From positions 1 through 43,925 of the forward strand of contig DASSNC010000034.1 in assembly GCA_035688305.1 (NCBI GenBank): DNA of 43,925 nt, given 5' to 3'. The stretch comes from 66-474 sp035688305. Lineage in GTDB: Bacteria > Pseudomonadota > Gammaproteobacteria > Xanthomonadales > Rhodanobacteraceae. Each line of letters starts with the position of its first letter. The first letter of the stretch is position 1. The notes beneath the pieces were generated by a model, which did no database searches, was not told the origin of the DNA, and was given only the letters and a program-made list of their open reading frames with translations. A program made the position numbers and the translations under genes. Below, in pieces: positions 24,793-33,525 of the stretch.

Positions 24793-25464
24793 TCAGACGG
24801 CCAAACGCGCCGTGAGCCACTCGCCGAGGTCGGCGATTTCCGGCGGGCAGACCTGATGCGCCATCGGATAACTGTGCCAATCCACCGTGTAACCCCATTC
24901 GCGCAAACGGTCACGGGAACGCTCGCCGAGGTATTGCGGCACCACCGGATCGAAGGTGCCATGGGCCATGAAGATGGGCGTTGCGGCGTTGGCGGCGCTG
25001 CACTCGGCCTGCGTCACCTCCGCGATCGGAAGATAGGTCGACAAGGCAACGATGCCCGCCAGCGTCCGCGCATGCCGCAAGCCGGTCGCCAGCGCGATCG
25101 CGCCGCCTTGCGAAAAGCCGGTCAGCACGATGCCGGATTCGGGCACGCCGCGCGCAACCTCGCGCGCGATCAGCGCATCGACCTCGGCAATCGACGCGCG
25201 CACGCCGGCCTCATCCTGTTTCTGCGAGAGATCGAAACCGGCGATGTCGTACCACGCGCGCATCGGCAGGCCACCGTTCACGCTGATCGGGCGCACCGGC
25301 GCATTCGGGAACACGAAACGCAGCGGTGGCCATTCCGGCGGTACCAGTTGCGGCAGGATCGGCACGAAATCATTGCCGTCGGCGCCAAGGCCGTGCAACC
25401 AGATCACGGCGTGGCGGGGGTTGGGCGCGGTCTCGCGCTCGATGGTCGAAAGGGGCGTGGGCAT
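24793..25464 (-). CDS. phospholipase/carboxylesterase family alpha/beta hydrolase
   Basis: Cytosolic serine esterase of 223 aa, close in size and motifs to Pseudomonas carboxylesterase II and acyl-protein thioesterase-like enzymes. The N-terminal WLHGLGADGNDF supplies the oxyanion site. The nucleophile is in GFSQGG (about residues 114-119), the acid in HGTFDPVVP, and the catalytic His in YPMAHQVCPPE. Short-chain acyl esters are the likely substrates. The start at ATG 25464 puts the conserved core about 20 residues in. It leads the unit with the two-component pair, an arrangement I do not recognise as standard. Confidence 0.93.
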   Translation of the reverse strand: MPTPLSTIERETAPNPRHAVIWLHGLGADGNDFVPILPQLVPPEWPPLRFVFPNAPVRPISVNGGLPMRAWYDIAGFDLSQKQDEAGVRASIAEVDALIAREVARGVPESGIVLTGFSQGGAIALATGLRHARTLAGIVALSTYLPIAEVTQAECSAANAATPIFMAHGTFDPVVPQYLGERSRDRLREWGYTVDWHSYPMAHQVCPPEIADLGEWLTARLAV

Positions 25465-25574
25465 GGCGGTGATCGTAAGGCAGGCGGAGCCGCAGCGCAC
25501 GCCGATGACTTCCGGCGCTTGCGGTTGCGCCCGGCACGTGGCTAGGCTCGCCGTTTTGGCTGGGGATTGTGTCC

Positions 25575-28037
25575 ATGACTCGCATCACCGTTGCCGTTCT
25601 GGCTGGCCTGCTGGTCAGCACGGGTGCACTCGCCGCGCCAGCGCAAGCTGCGCCGGCGACACCCACCGCGTCGCACATCACCCTCGCACAGATCATGGCG
25701 GACCCCGACTGGATCGGGCCGCCGGTGGAGGACGCACACTGGAGCGTCGATGGCCGTTCGATCTATTACAAGCTGAAGCGCGATGGTTCATCGATCCGCG
25801 ACCTGTACCGCGTCGCGGCAACCGATGGCAGCCCGGCGAAGTTGAGTGATGCCGAGCTCGCGACCGCGAACGGCCCGGCGGTGTTCGACAGCCAGCACGC
25901 TCGCGCCGCCTACCTGCAACACGGCGATGTGTTCGTGCGCGACGTGGCCACCGGCACCACTCGCCAACTCACCCGCAGCGACACCTACAAATCCGGCCTG
26001 CAGATTTCCTCCGACGGCCAGTTCGTGAGCTGGGCGCAAAACGGCAACGACTGGCACATCTGGAATGCCGCAACCGGGCTGGTGTCGCAGGCCGCCACGC
26101 TGGAGAGCAAGCCCGATCCCGCCAACGCCAAACCGGACCAGATGGAGCGCCTGCAACTCAGCCTGTTTTCGACGCTGCGCGAGATCAAGGCCGACAAGAC
26201 CGCGGTGCGCGAACGCAACGAACAGCTGGACGCGGACAATGCCGCGCGTGCGGCCGCGCCGTTCTATCTCGGCAGCGACGCGAAGGTGGCGATGACCTCG
26301 TTGTCGCCGAACGCCCGCTGGCTGCTGGTGGTGACGCAACCGGCGTCGTACCAGCATGGCAAGCAGCCGGTGGTGGTGCATTACGTCAACGACTCGGGCT
26401 ACCCCGAGCCCGAGAAGGCACGCACCTACGTCGGTCACAACAATCCGGCGCCGCAATCGTTGCTGTTGCTGGACCTGCAAACGCACAAGCAATATGCGTT
26501 GTCGACCGATGACCTGCCCGGTATCCATGACGATCCACTGCACGACCTGCGCACCAAGCGCATCGCGCAACTGAAAAAGGAAGGCCACGCCGCCGAGGCC
26601 GCCGCACTGGCGGCCCCGAAGACGCGTCCGGTATCGGTCAACTTCGTCGTGATCGGTGAATCCGGTCACCCGGCGGTCGCGTGGAGCCCGAATGGCGAGA
26701 ACCTCGCGGTCGAACTGGTCGCCAACGACCACAAGGACCGCTGGATCGAATCGGTCAATTTCACGACGCACAAGCTGGTGACGCAAAACCGCCTGACCGA
26801 TCCGGCCTGGATCAACTGGAGCTTCAACGCACTCGGCTGGCTGCCCGACAACAACACGCTGTGGTTCGAATCCGAAGCCAGTGGCTGGGCACAACTGTTC
26901 GTGAAGCCGCTGGATGGCAAGGCACGTGCGCTCACCGGAACCGGTTACGAGGTTTCCACACCGGTGCTGTCGCCCGACGGCAGGTGGTTTTACGTCAAAT
27001 CCAACAAGCAGGCGCCGTATGACTACGACGTGTACCGCGTGCCGGTCGCAGGCGGCGCGCTGCAGCAAGTGACGCACTACGAAGGCATGGACGAATTCGA
27101 GCTGTCGCCCGATGGCAGCCAACTTGCGGTGCTGCATTCAAGCGCCTACATTCCGCCGCAGCTCGCGGTGGTGAACGCCGACGGCAGCGGCGCGCGCGAC
27201 CTCACCGACACCCGTACCGCGCAATACAAGGCGTACTCGAAGCAATTCGTGCAACCCGAGTTCGTCAAGGTGCCGTCGAGCCATGGTCACTTCGGGATCT
27301 GGTCGAAGTACTACCAGCCTGCAAACTACGACGCCTCGCACCCGCACCCGGCGGTGATCTTCGTGCATGGCGCTGGCTATTTGCAGGACGTCCAGAAGAA
27401 TTGGTCGTACTACTTCCGCGAACAGATGTTCAACAACCTGCTGCTGCAGGAAGGCTATGTCGTCATCGACATGGACTATCGTGGCTCGGCCGGTTATGGC
27501 CGCGACTGGCGTGACGCGATCTACCGCCACATGGGCCATCCGGAACTCGAAGACTTGCTGGACGGCAAGGCCTGGATGGTGAAGAACCACCACGTCGACC
27601 CGAAGCGCGTGGGCATCTACGGCGGTTCCTATGGCGGCTTCATGACCGAGATGGCGCTGCTGCGCGCACCGGGTGAGTTCGCCGCCGGTGCGGCGCAACG
27701 CCCGCCGTCGGACTGGACCAGCTACAACGACGGCTACACCTCGGACATCCTCAACACCCCGCAGCTCGATCCCGAGGCCTACAAGATTTCCTCGCCGATC
27801 GAGTATGCGAAGAACCTTGCCGATCCGTTGCTGATCAACCACGGCCTGGTCGACAACAACGTGATGCCGGGCGATTCGATTCGCCTGTACCAGCGCTTCA
27901 TCGAGCTGCACAAGGACAACTTCTGGATGTCGCTGTACCCGATGGAGCGCCACGCGTTCGAGCACGCCGATTCCTGGTACGACGAATACCGGCGCATCCA
28001 TGACCTGTTCACGCGCTTCGTGAAAGACAAGCACTGA
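25575..28037 (+). CDS. secreted S9 family prolyl-oligopeptidase/DPP IV-like peptidase
   Basis: Predicted exported serine peptidase of 820 aa. The signal peptide is clear (hydrophobic core VLAGLLV, cleavage near AQA-A). The N-terminal two thirds form the beta-propeller, with repeated (L)SPD/SPNG-type blades such as VLSPDGRWFYVKS and ELSPDGSQLA. The C-terminal alpha/beta hydrolase domain has GGSYGGFM (nucleophile Ser near residue 680), the acid in HGLVDNNVMP and the catalytic His in MERHAFEH. GTG 25569 is an alternative start two codons earlier; ATG 25575 has a GGGG 9 nt upstream. A strong hairpin follows the gene. Likely cleaves short peptides, possibly dipeptides. Confidence 0.93.
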   Translation: MTRITVAVLAGLLVSTGALAAPAQAAPATPTASHITLAQIMADPDWIGPPVEDAHWSVDGRSIYYKLKRDGSSIRDLYRVAATDGSPAKLSDAELATANGPAVFDSQHARAAYLQHGDVFVRDVATGTTRQLTRSDTYKSGLQISSDGQFVSWAQNGNDWHIWNAATGLVSQAATLESKPDPANAKPDQMERLQLSLFSTLREIKADKTAVRERNEQLDADNAARAAAPFYLGSDAKVAMTSLSPNARWLLVVTQPASYQHGKQPVVVHYVNDSGYPEPEKARTYVGHNNPAPQSLLLLDLQTHKQYALSTDDLPGIHDDPLHDLRTKRIAQLKKEGHAAEAAALAAPKTRPVSVNFVVIGESGHPAVAWSPNGENLAVELVANDHKDRWIESVNFTTHKLVTQNRLTDPAWINWSFNALGWLPDNNTLWFESEASGWAQLFVKPLDGKARALTGTGYEVSTPVLSPDGRWFYVKSNKQAPYDYDVYRVPVAGGALQQVTHYEGMDEFELSPDGSQLAVLHSSAYIPPQLAVVNADGSGARDLTDTRTAQYKAYSKQFVQPEFVKVPSSHGHFGIWSKYYQPANYDASHPHPAVIFVHGAGYLQDVQKNWSYYFREQMFNNLLLQEGYVVIDMDYRGSAGYGRDWRDAIYRHMGHPELEDLLDGKAWMVKNHHVDPKRVGIYGGSYGGFMTEMALLRAPGEFAAGAAQRPPSDWTSYNDGYTSDILNTPQLDPEAYKISSPIEYAKNLADPLLINHGLVDNNVMPGDSIRLYQRFIELHKDNFWMSLYPMERHAFEHADSWYDEYRRIHDLFTRFVKDKH

Positions 28038-28057
28038 CGCAAGCGATGTTTGCAAGC

Positions 28058-28081
28058 ACGGGGCGCCGCAAGGCGCCCCGT
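28058..28081 (+). terminator. stem-loop terminator after the first S9 peptidase gene
   Basis: ACGGGGCGCC (28058-28067), loop GCAA, GGCGCCCCGT (28072-28081): a perfect 10-bp GC-rich stem with a stable tetraloop, ending in TTT. It starts 20 nt after the stop codon. The T-run is short, but this is the best intrinsic-terminator candidate in the window. Confidence 0.75.
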
Positions 28082-28085
28082 TTGC

Positions 28086-28190
28086 AAGAACATCGAGTAC
28101 GAACAGGGCAAGACCCGCGCGCACATGCTCGCCGACGGCTACACGCAGCGCGAACTGCAGCAACGCCTGCACAACCACCATTGCGGTTGA
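28086..28190 (+). pseudogene. possible C-terminal gene remnant
   Basis: Directly after the terminator, 34 codons read without interruption to TGA at 28188-28190. Codon use is coding-like, with nearly every third base G or C: NIEYEQGKTRAHMLADGYTQ continuing to RLHNHHCG. There is no start with a ribosome site; the only internal ATG is at 28125. I do not recognise the family. It may be the tail of a gene lost upstream of the second S9 gene, a very small protein from 28125, or chance in GC-rich DNA. Confidence 0.3.
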
Positions 28191-28279
28191 GTGCGCACGG
28201 GTTCGCACCCATGGCCTCAGCCACTGTTGGCGCGCGCGGCGGGGGTGTAGCGTTCACACTTTCCATCCGGAGCGCCGCC

Positions 28280-30340
28280 ATGTCCACACGCCCGCTGATC
28301 CGTGCGCTGCTCGCCTGCAGCGCGATGTTCGTGCTCACGCCGGCGCTGGCCGCGCCGCCGGCGAACGCCGAAGCCGCGCATATCGACCGGATCCTCGCGC
28401 AGCGTGCGCAGATCGTCGACATTTCGCGGGTGGCGCTGTCACCGAACGGGCAACGGCTTGCGTATATCGTCGAACAGGACGGCAAGAACCGGCTGGAACT
28501 CGCCGATTGGCGCGGCCGCGGCGCGCATGTCGTCGCGCTCACCGGCGACTGCCGCCCGCAAGACCTCGCGTGGCAACCCGGCAGCGACACCCTCGCGATC
28601 CTGATGCGTTGCCCGGTTGATCCGGCCAACATCAAACCGATCCAGAATTCGATCGAACTGCTGGATGCCGGCAGCAAACAACCCGCGCGCGTGCTGGCGA
28701 CGCTGGCCGGCTTCGCGGAGGGGCTCGCCTGGAGGCCCGACGGCAAGCGCCTCGGATTCCTGTTCGTGCCGGGCGCGACGCGCTTGCCCTACGCCACCGC
28801 ATCCGGCAATCCGCGGGTCGGGGTGATCGGCGTCGAAAACGTGCAGGTGCAACGCGTCGCGTCGCTCGGGCTCGACGGTGGAAAACCGGAACTGCTGACA
28901 CCGGCGAGTCTCTACGCCTACGAGTTTTCCTGGTCGCCCGATGGCACGCGCATCGCATACACCGCGGCGCCGCCGCCGGGCGATGACAACTGGTGGACGG
29001 CGCAGCTGTATGTGCAGGATGCAAACGCCGGTGCACCGCCGCGGGCCCTGGTCGACCCCGCCACGGTTTCGGGTCCGTTGCACGGCTTGCAGATCGCGCT
29101 ACCGCGCTGGTCGAAGCAAGGCGACATCTATTTCATCGGCGGGCTGATGAGCGATCGCGGTACAACCGGCGGCGACATCTATCGCGTTGCCGCGAAGGGC
29201 GGTGCACCGGTCGATCTCACCGAAGGCTCGCGCGCGACCTCGTCGTGGTTCACCTTCAACGGCGACGGCCTGCTGGTCAGCCAGATCGTGCGCGGCCAGG
29301 TGCAATTGCGGCAATTCATGGCCGCGAGCAACGGCAAACTCGAAGCCACGAAGTTCGGCTTCAGCGTGCCTGCGGTGATCGGCGATGGCAGCGCGGCGAT
29401 GGCGGTATCGCTGTCGGGCGATCACTCGCGCATCGCCTTCACGCTGAGTTCCTTCACCGCGCCACCCGAAGTCCATGCGGGCGTCCTCGCCAGCGCGCCC
29501 CCGCCAGCCGTCACGGCACTCAACGCCGCGCAAAAACACACCTGGGGCAAGGCGCGCTCGGTGGAATGGAGCAACGGCAAGGCCCGCGTGCAAGGCTGGC
29601 TGCTGTATCCGGCAAACTTCAATCCGCGCAAGTCCTATCCGATGATCGTCTACGTGCACGGCGGCCCGACCTGGGCCAACCTGCCCGGCTGGGGCACCCG
29701 CGCCGCAGCGTTTTCGGAGTTCGGTTACTTCGTGCTGTTGCCGAATCCGCGCGGCAGCTTCGGCGAGGGTGAAGCCTTCACGCAGGCGATCCGCAACCAG
29801 ATGGGTTACGGCGACCTCGACGACATCCTCGCCGGTGTGGATGCGGTCGAGAAGCTCGCGCCGATCGACGACGCGCGCCTCGGCATGCTGGGCTGGAGTT
29901 ACGGCGGTTTCATGAGCATGTTCGCGCCGACCCGCACGCACCGCTTCCGCGCGGTGTCGGCTGGCGCAGGCATCGCCAACTGGCAGAGCTATTACGGCCA
30001 GAACCGGATCGACAAGTGGATGATTCCGTTCTTCGGCGCGTCGGTGTACGACGATCCGGCTGCGTACGCGAAGAGTTCCGCGATCAATTTCATCAAGCAG
30101 ACGCACACGCCCGCGCTGCTGTTGGTGGGCGAGCGCGACGAGGAATGCCCGGCCGCGCAATCGTTCGAGTATTGGCATGCGCTGAAGACACTCGGCGTGC
30201 CGACCACCCTGGTCGTGTACGCCAACCAGGGCCACCACATCACCGGCCACAAGGATCAGGCCGACATCCTGCGGCGCCTGCTGGATTGGTTCAGCAAATA
30301 CCTGGCCACGTCTCCGAAGTTGGCGCCCGCACACACCTGA
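28280..30340 (+). CDS. secreted S9 family peptidase (acylaminoacyl-peptidase/DPP-like)
   Basis: Predicted exported serine peptidase of 686 aa with a signal peptide ending near ALA-A (residues 1-25). The beta-propeller half has SPNGQRLAY and SPDGTRIAY blade motifs. The catalytic domain starts around residue 440, with VHGGPTWANLPGWG, the nucleophile in GWSYGGFMS, the acid in VGERDEECP and the His in ANQGHHITGH. It is a paralogue of the preceding gene but shorter, and clearly diverged in its active-site loops. GGAG lies 7 nt upstream of ATG 28280. It faces the ketosynthase gene of the biosynthetic locus 104 bp away. Confidence 0.93.
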   Translation: MSTRPLIRALLACSAMFVLTPALAAPPANAEAAHIDRILAQRAQIVDISRVALSPNGQRLAYIVEQDGKNRLELADWRGRGAHVVALTGDCRPQDLAWQPGSDTLAILMRCPVDPANIKPIQNSIELLDAGSKQPARVLATLAGFAEGLAWRPDGKRLGFLFVPGATRLPYATASGNPRVGVIGVENVQVQRVASLGLDGGKPELLTPASLYAYEFSWSPDGTRIAYTAAPPPGDDNWWTAQLYVQDANAGAPPRALVDPATVSGPLHGLQIALPRWSKQGDIYFIGGLMSDRGTTGGDIYRVAAKGGAPVDLTEGSRATSSWFTFNGDGLLVSQIVRGQVQLRQFMAASNGKLEATKFGFSVPAVIGDGSAAMAVSLSGDHSRIAFTLSSFTAPPEVHAGVLASAPPPAVTALNAAQKHTWGKARSVEWSNGKARVQGWLLYPANFNPRKSYPMIVYVHGGPTWANLPGWGTRAAAFSEFGYFVLLPNPRGSFGEGEAFTQAIRNQMGYGDLDDILAGVDAVEKLAPIDDARLGMLGWSYGGFMSMFAPTRTHRFRAVSAGAGIANWQSYYGQNRIDKWMIPFFGASVYDDPAAYAKSSAINFIKQTHTPALLLVGERDEECPAAQSFEYWHALKTLGVPTTLVVYANQGHHITGHKDQADILRRLLDWFSKYLATSPKLAPAHT

Positions 30341-30444
30341 CGGGGTGTTGCCTGTCGGCGCGGGTCATGGTTGACCCCTCGCTGATACGCTGCGAACGCG
30401 GGGCGCATGCTCCGCGCGGAAGGATCAAGGCGTGCTTGGGGTCC

Positions 30445-31665
30445 TTACGCGTTGAAGGCCTTCAAGGCAATCACCGCATTCAGCCCGCCGAACGCGAAGG
30501 CGTTGGACAGGACCGCGCGCACCGGCTGGCTGCGCGCCGTGTTGGGCACGTAGTCGAGGTCGCACTCCGGATCGGGATCAAGGAAGTTGGCAGTCGGGGG
30601 AACCACGCCTTCGCGCAGCGCCGCGAGCGCCGCCACCGCTTCCAGTGCACCTGCCGCGCCGAGTGCGTGGCCGTGCACGGCCTTGGTGGACGAGATCGCG
30701 AGTTGCGTTGCCCGGGCGCCGAATGCCTGATGGATCGCGCGGGTTTCGGTGGCATCGTTGGCGGTCGTCGCGGTGCCGTGGGCATTGATGTAATCAATCT
30801 CATCGGGGTTCAGCCGCGCGTCGGCGAGTGCGCTGCGCATCGCCCGGGCCGCGCCGTCAGCCGATGGCAACACGATGTCGCCGGCATCGCTGCTCATTCC
30901 GGCGCCCGCGAATTCGGCGAGGATGTCGGCACCGCGCGCACGCGCATGATCGAGACTTTCCAGCACCAGCACGCCGGCGCCTTCGCCCAGCACCAAGCCG
31001 CGCCGTTGCTTGCAGAATGGCCGGCAGGTGTCGTCCGACAACACCCGCATGGCCTCCCATGCACGCAGCACGCCCACCGTCAGGCAGGCTTCGGTGCCAC
31101 CTGCGAGGGCAACATCGACGCTGCCCGAACGCACCAGCGCAAGCGCCTGCGCGAACGCATGGTTGGAGGTGGCGCAGGCCGATGAAACACAAAACGTCGG
31201 GCCGCGGATTCCGAATGCGATCGACGCCTGTGAGGCCGGTGCGTTCACCATGCGCCGCACGATCGAGAGCGGGTGCAGGCGCGGGTTGCCGTCCTTGTAG
31301 AGCCGGCGCGAACACTCGTCCGCGGTTTCCTCGCCACCGGTGCCGGTGCCGATCACGCAGGCACTGCGCAGGCCCAGATTGTCCTGCGCGAAATCGAGCC
31401 CGGATTGCGCGACGGCTTCAGCCGCGGCGACCAACGCAAATTGGCTGGTGCGATCCAGCACGATGAGCTTTTTCGGGTCGAAGTGCGCGGCGGGGTCGAA
31501 ACCGCGTACCTGCGCCGCGACCTTGACGCGCAGGTCCTCGCCGTCGAAGCCGGTCAACGGCGCAATGGCGCTCCTGCCGTCACGCATCCCGGCCCACAGC
31601 GCGTGCGCATCGGGCCCCAGCGCGGAAACCGCGCCCACTCCGGTGATGACGACACGCCGGTCCAT
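30445..31665 (-). CDS. beta-ketoacyl-ACP synthase (FabF-type, locus-specific)
   Basis: Condensing enzyme of 406 aa, the last gene of the minus-strand biosynthetic operon. The thiolase-fold Cys-His-His triad is intact: Cys164 in SSACATS, His296 in INAHGTATTAND, Lys328 and His333 in STKAVHGHALGAAG. It should extend an acyl-ACP by decarboxylative Claisen condensation. Length and motifs are of the FabF/FabB (KAS I/II) family, but its place beside a dedicated ACP, a desaturase and transport genes argues for a specialised role rather than housekeeping fatty acid synthesis. It starts 8 nt after the ACP stop. No ketoreductase or dehydratase is encoded nearby, so reduction would rely on the primary FAS enzymes. 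Confidence 0.92.
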   Translation of the reverse strand: MDRRVVITGVGAVSALGPDAHALWAGMRDGRSAIAPLTGFDGEDLRVKVAAQVRGFDPAAHFDPKKLIVLDRTSQFALVAAAEAVAQSGLDFAQDNLGLRSACVIGTGTGGEETADECSRRLYKDGNPRLHPLSIVRRMVNAPASQASIAFGIRGPTFCVSSACATSNHAFAQALALVRSGSVDVALAGGTEACLTVGVLRAWEAMRVLSDDTCRPFCKQRRGLVLGEGAGVLVLESLDHARARGADILAEFAGAGMSSDAGDIVLPSADGAARAMRSALADARLNPDEIDYINAHGTATTANDATETRAIHQAFGARATQLAISSTKAVHGHALGAAGALEAVAALAALREGVVPPTANFLDPDPECDLDYVPNTARSQPVRAVLSNAFAFGGLNAVIALKAFNA

Positions 31666-31673
31666 CGTTGGCG

Positions 31674-31952
31674 TCAGGCGCTGGCCGGCGGAGTCGGCGG
31701 GTTCGCCGCCTTGGCGGCAAGCAACTTCTCGACCGTATCCACCAAGCCCTTCACCGATTCGGTGTCGAAGTTGGGATCGCGGTCGGGCATCTGGATCTTG
31801 AAGTGATCTTCGATCTCGAACAGGATCTGGATCGCGTCGAGCGAGGCGATCTCGAGATCCTTCAGGGTCGAATCCAGGGTGACCTTGGCCTCGTCGATGC
31901 CCGCTTCCCGGGCGATGATCTCAAGTACGGTTGTTTGGACGTCGTCGCTCAT
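31674..31952 (-). CDS. acyl carrier protein, locus-specific
   Basis: Small acidic carrier protein of 92 aa with the four-helix ACP pattern. The expected phosphopantetheine Ser is Ser37 in LEIASLDAIQILFEIED; the residue before it is Ala, where most ACPs have Asp (DSL), while the following L-D is kept. A C-terminal Ala/Pro-rich extension (KAANPPTPPASA) is beyond the usual 78 aa. The start overlaps the stop of the upstream 4-TM gene by 4 nt (TCAT at 31949-31952). It probably serves the adjacent ketosynthase and the GNAT-fold acyltransferase. Confidence 0.9.
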   Translation of the reverse strand: MSDDVQTTVLEIIAREAGIDEAKVTLDSTLKDLEIASLDAIQILFEIEDHFKIQMPDRDPNFDTESVKGLVDTVEKLLAAKAANPPTPPASA

Positions 31953-32392
31953 TCTGATTTCCAGTCGATGTCTTTGCCCGTGGACGCTGGCGGAAACGGC
32001 GCTTCGTCCCCACCCAGCAACAAGATACCTGTAACGATCACGGCGGAGCCGAGCACCTTCTCCCAGCCCATCGGGTCGCCGAACACTACCCGAGATGCAA
32101 TCATGACGGAAACGAACACGATCGCGCTGGTGGGGAAAGCCGCCGAAAGCGCGGATTTCTCGAGGATCACCATCCACACCACGAACTGGCCGAGGTAACA
32201 CGCCAACCCCAGCCAGAGCCAGGGGGTTTGCAGCGCCAGCAGGATCGAGGCTCGATCCAGCTCGAACGGTCCGATTTGCCCGCCAGCCGTCTTCAACGCG
32301 ATCTGGCCGAGCGTCTCGATCGCAAGCAGCATCATCCAGGCGGTGACGATCGGCGACAGACGCCACGTGCGCATTGTGGACTCAGCGTTCAT
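31949..32392 (-). CDS. 4-TM EamA/SMR-superfamily membrane protein, ArnE/ArnF-like (subunit 1)
   Basis: Membrane protein of 147 aa with four predicted TM helices, the size of a single half-EamA or SMR unit. Helix 1 carries the ETLGQIALK pattern, like the GQ-x-x-x-K of ArnE. The last two helices carry LSAAFPTSAIVFVSVMIASR and GWEKVLGSAVIVTGILLLG, typical of the second EamA half. Short proteins of this class work as dimers and can flip lipid-linked substrates (ArnE/ArnF) or export cations (EmrE). A second, non-identical one is encoded at 34409-34783, so a heterodimer is likely. It overlaps both neighbours by 4 nt. Confidence 0.85.
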   Translation of the reverse strand: MNAESTMRTWRLSPIVTAWMMLLAIETLGQIALKTAGGQIGPFELDRASILLALQTPWLWLGLACYLGQFVVWMVILEKSALSAAFPTSAIVFVSVMIASRVVFGDPMGWEKVLGSAVIVTGILLLGGDEAPFPPASTGKDIDWKSE

Positions 32393-33525
32393 CCGTGGTG
32401 GGTCCCGGTTGCCGGTGCCGGGCCGGTGTCATCACCGCGATCCAGCCGTGCCAATCCATCCACGCGCGCCAACACGCCATCGAGGAAACGGTTGCGATGC
32501 CGGTACCACAAGGCATTGGCTGCGAGCGTGCTGCCGAGGCGGCGCTTTTCCTGATGCAAACCCTGGCCGCTTTCGTACACGCCGATCCCGCCATCGATGC
32601 AATGGCGCACGTTTTCCAGCCAGCTCAGCTGGTACAGGTTGTAGCGATCCATCGCGGTGTAATCCATGCCGAGAAACTTGTCGAGCAAGCGGTGTTCGTC
32701 CTGCAACACGAGATTGAAGGCCAGCAGCCGATCCGATTCCGAATAGGTCACGCAATAGGCGTGGCCGCGCAACTCGTGCAACACGTTCGCGAAGTAGTCG
32801 GGCGTCAGTTCCTCGAACGCGAATTCCGCATGCGCAAGCGTCTCGCGGTACAAGCGCTGCACGGCCTCTGCGATGCCGTCGAGGTCGCTACGCCATTCGA
32901 TGCGCAGGCCCGCGCCCGCCCGGCGCTTGCGGCGCAGACTCTTGCGCGTGGCGGCGCCCAGTGAATGGATGTACTCGTCGACGCTGCGCCAGCGGATCGT
33001 GAGCGTGGCGCCGGGCAATCCCGGCAGCGCGCGCAAACCGTGCGCCGGGCAGATGCATTGCCAGACCCGTTCGTCCACCGGCGCATCCTTGATCGCCAAC
33101 ATGCCGAGCTGGTGTTCGCCCGCGTAGGCCTCGGCCTGCACGAGGATCGCGTCCAGCCATTGCGCCTGCTGTTCCGGCGTCGCACCCGCCACGTAGCCGA
33201 CGCGGCAGCGTTCGGTCACCGGCGAGCCGAGGGCCAGCATCGGGATCCGCAGCAACTTCGGGAACAGCGCCGCCAGCGGTCGCGTGATGCAGCGCAGGCC
33301 ACCTTGCACGGTGGTGTCGAGCCGGTAGTCGGTGACGAACGCGGGGACGGCCGCGAGCAGGCGAACGCCCTCGCGCACCACGAAATACACTTGCCGGAAT
33401 CCCGCCAAGCCCGCGCGCTCGACCGCGCGCAGGTAGGCGTGGCCTTCGAGCTCGCGCACAAACAACGCATCCCAGGCGGTCGGGGCGATCGCATCGATCG
33501 AAGCGAGGGCCAGTGCCTGGCTCAC
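32389..33525 (-). CDS. GNAT/FemAB-fold acyltransferase
   Basis: Cytosolic protein of 378 aa with a tandem-GNAT (FemAB or BioF2-like) pattern. A basic stretch RKSLRRKRRAG sits mid-protein, as in PF13480-type acyltransferases, followed by the second domain, with CVTYSESDRLLAFNLVLQ as the acyl-donor strand pair. Near the C-terminus, CIDGGIGVYESGQGLHQEKRR resembles the E/F-x-PG-x-QG-x-H-K block of PF04339-like proteins. It should transfer an acyl or aminoacyl group to an amine; here an ACP-bound acyl donor is plausible because an ACP gene is one gene away. The acceptor is unknown. It overlaps both neighbours by 4 nt. Confidence 0.75.
   Translation of the reverse strand: MSQALALASIDAIAPTAWDALFVRELEGHAYLRAVERAGLAGFRQVYFVVREGVRLLAAVPAFVTDYRLDTTVQGGLRCITRPLAALFPKLLRIPMLALGSPVTERCRVGYVAGATPEQQAQWLDAILVQAEAYAGEHQLGMLAIKDAPVDERVWQCICPAHGLRALPGLPGATLTIRWRSVDEYIHSLGAATRKSLRRKRRAGAGLRIEWRSDLDGIAEAVQRLYRETLAHAEFAFEELTPDYFANVLHELRGHAYCVTYSESDRLLAFNLVLQDEHRLLDKFLGMDYTAMDRYNLYQLSWLENVRHCIDGGIGVYESGQGLHQEKRRLGSTLAANALWYRHRNRFLDGVLARVDGLARLDRGDDTGPAPATGTHHG

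Noticed and set aside
32389..33525. Naming the GNAT-fold protein OlsB (ornithine lipid synthase)
   Set aside because: It is longer than OlsB, looks like a tandem FemAB/BioF2-type protein, and no olsA-like gene is adjacent. Only the general aminolipid idea is kept.
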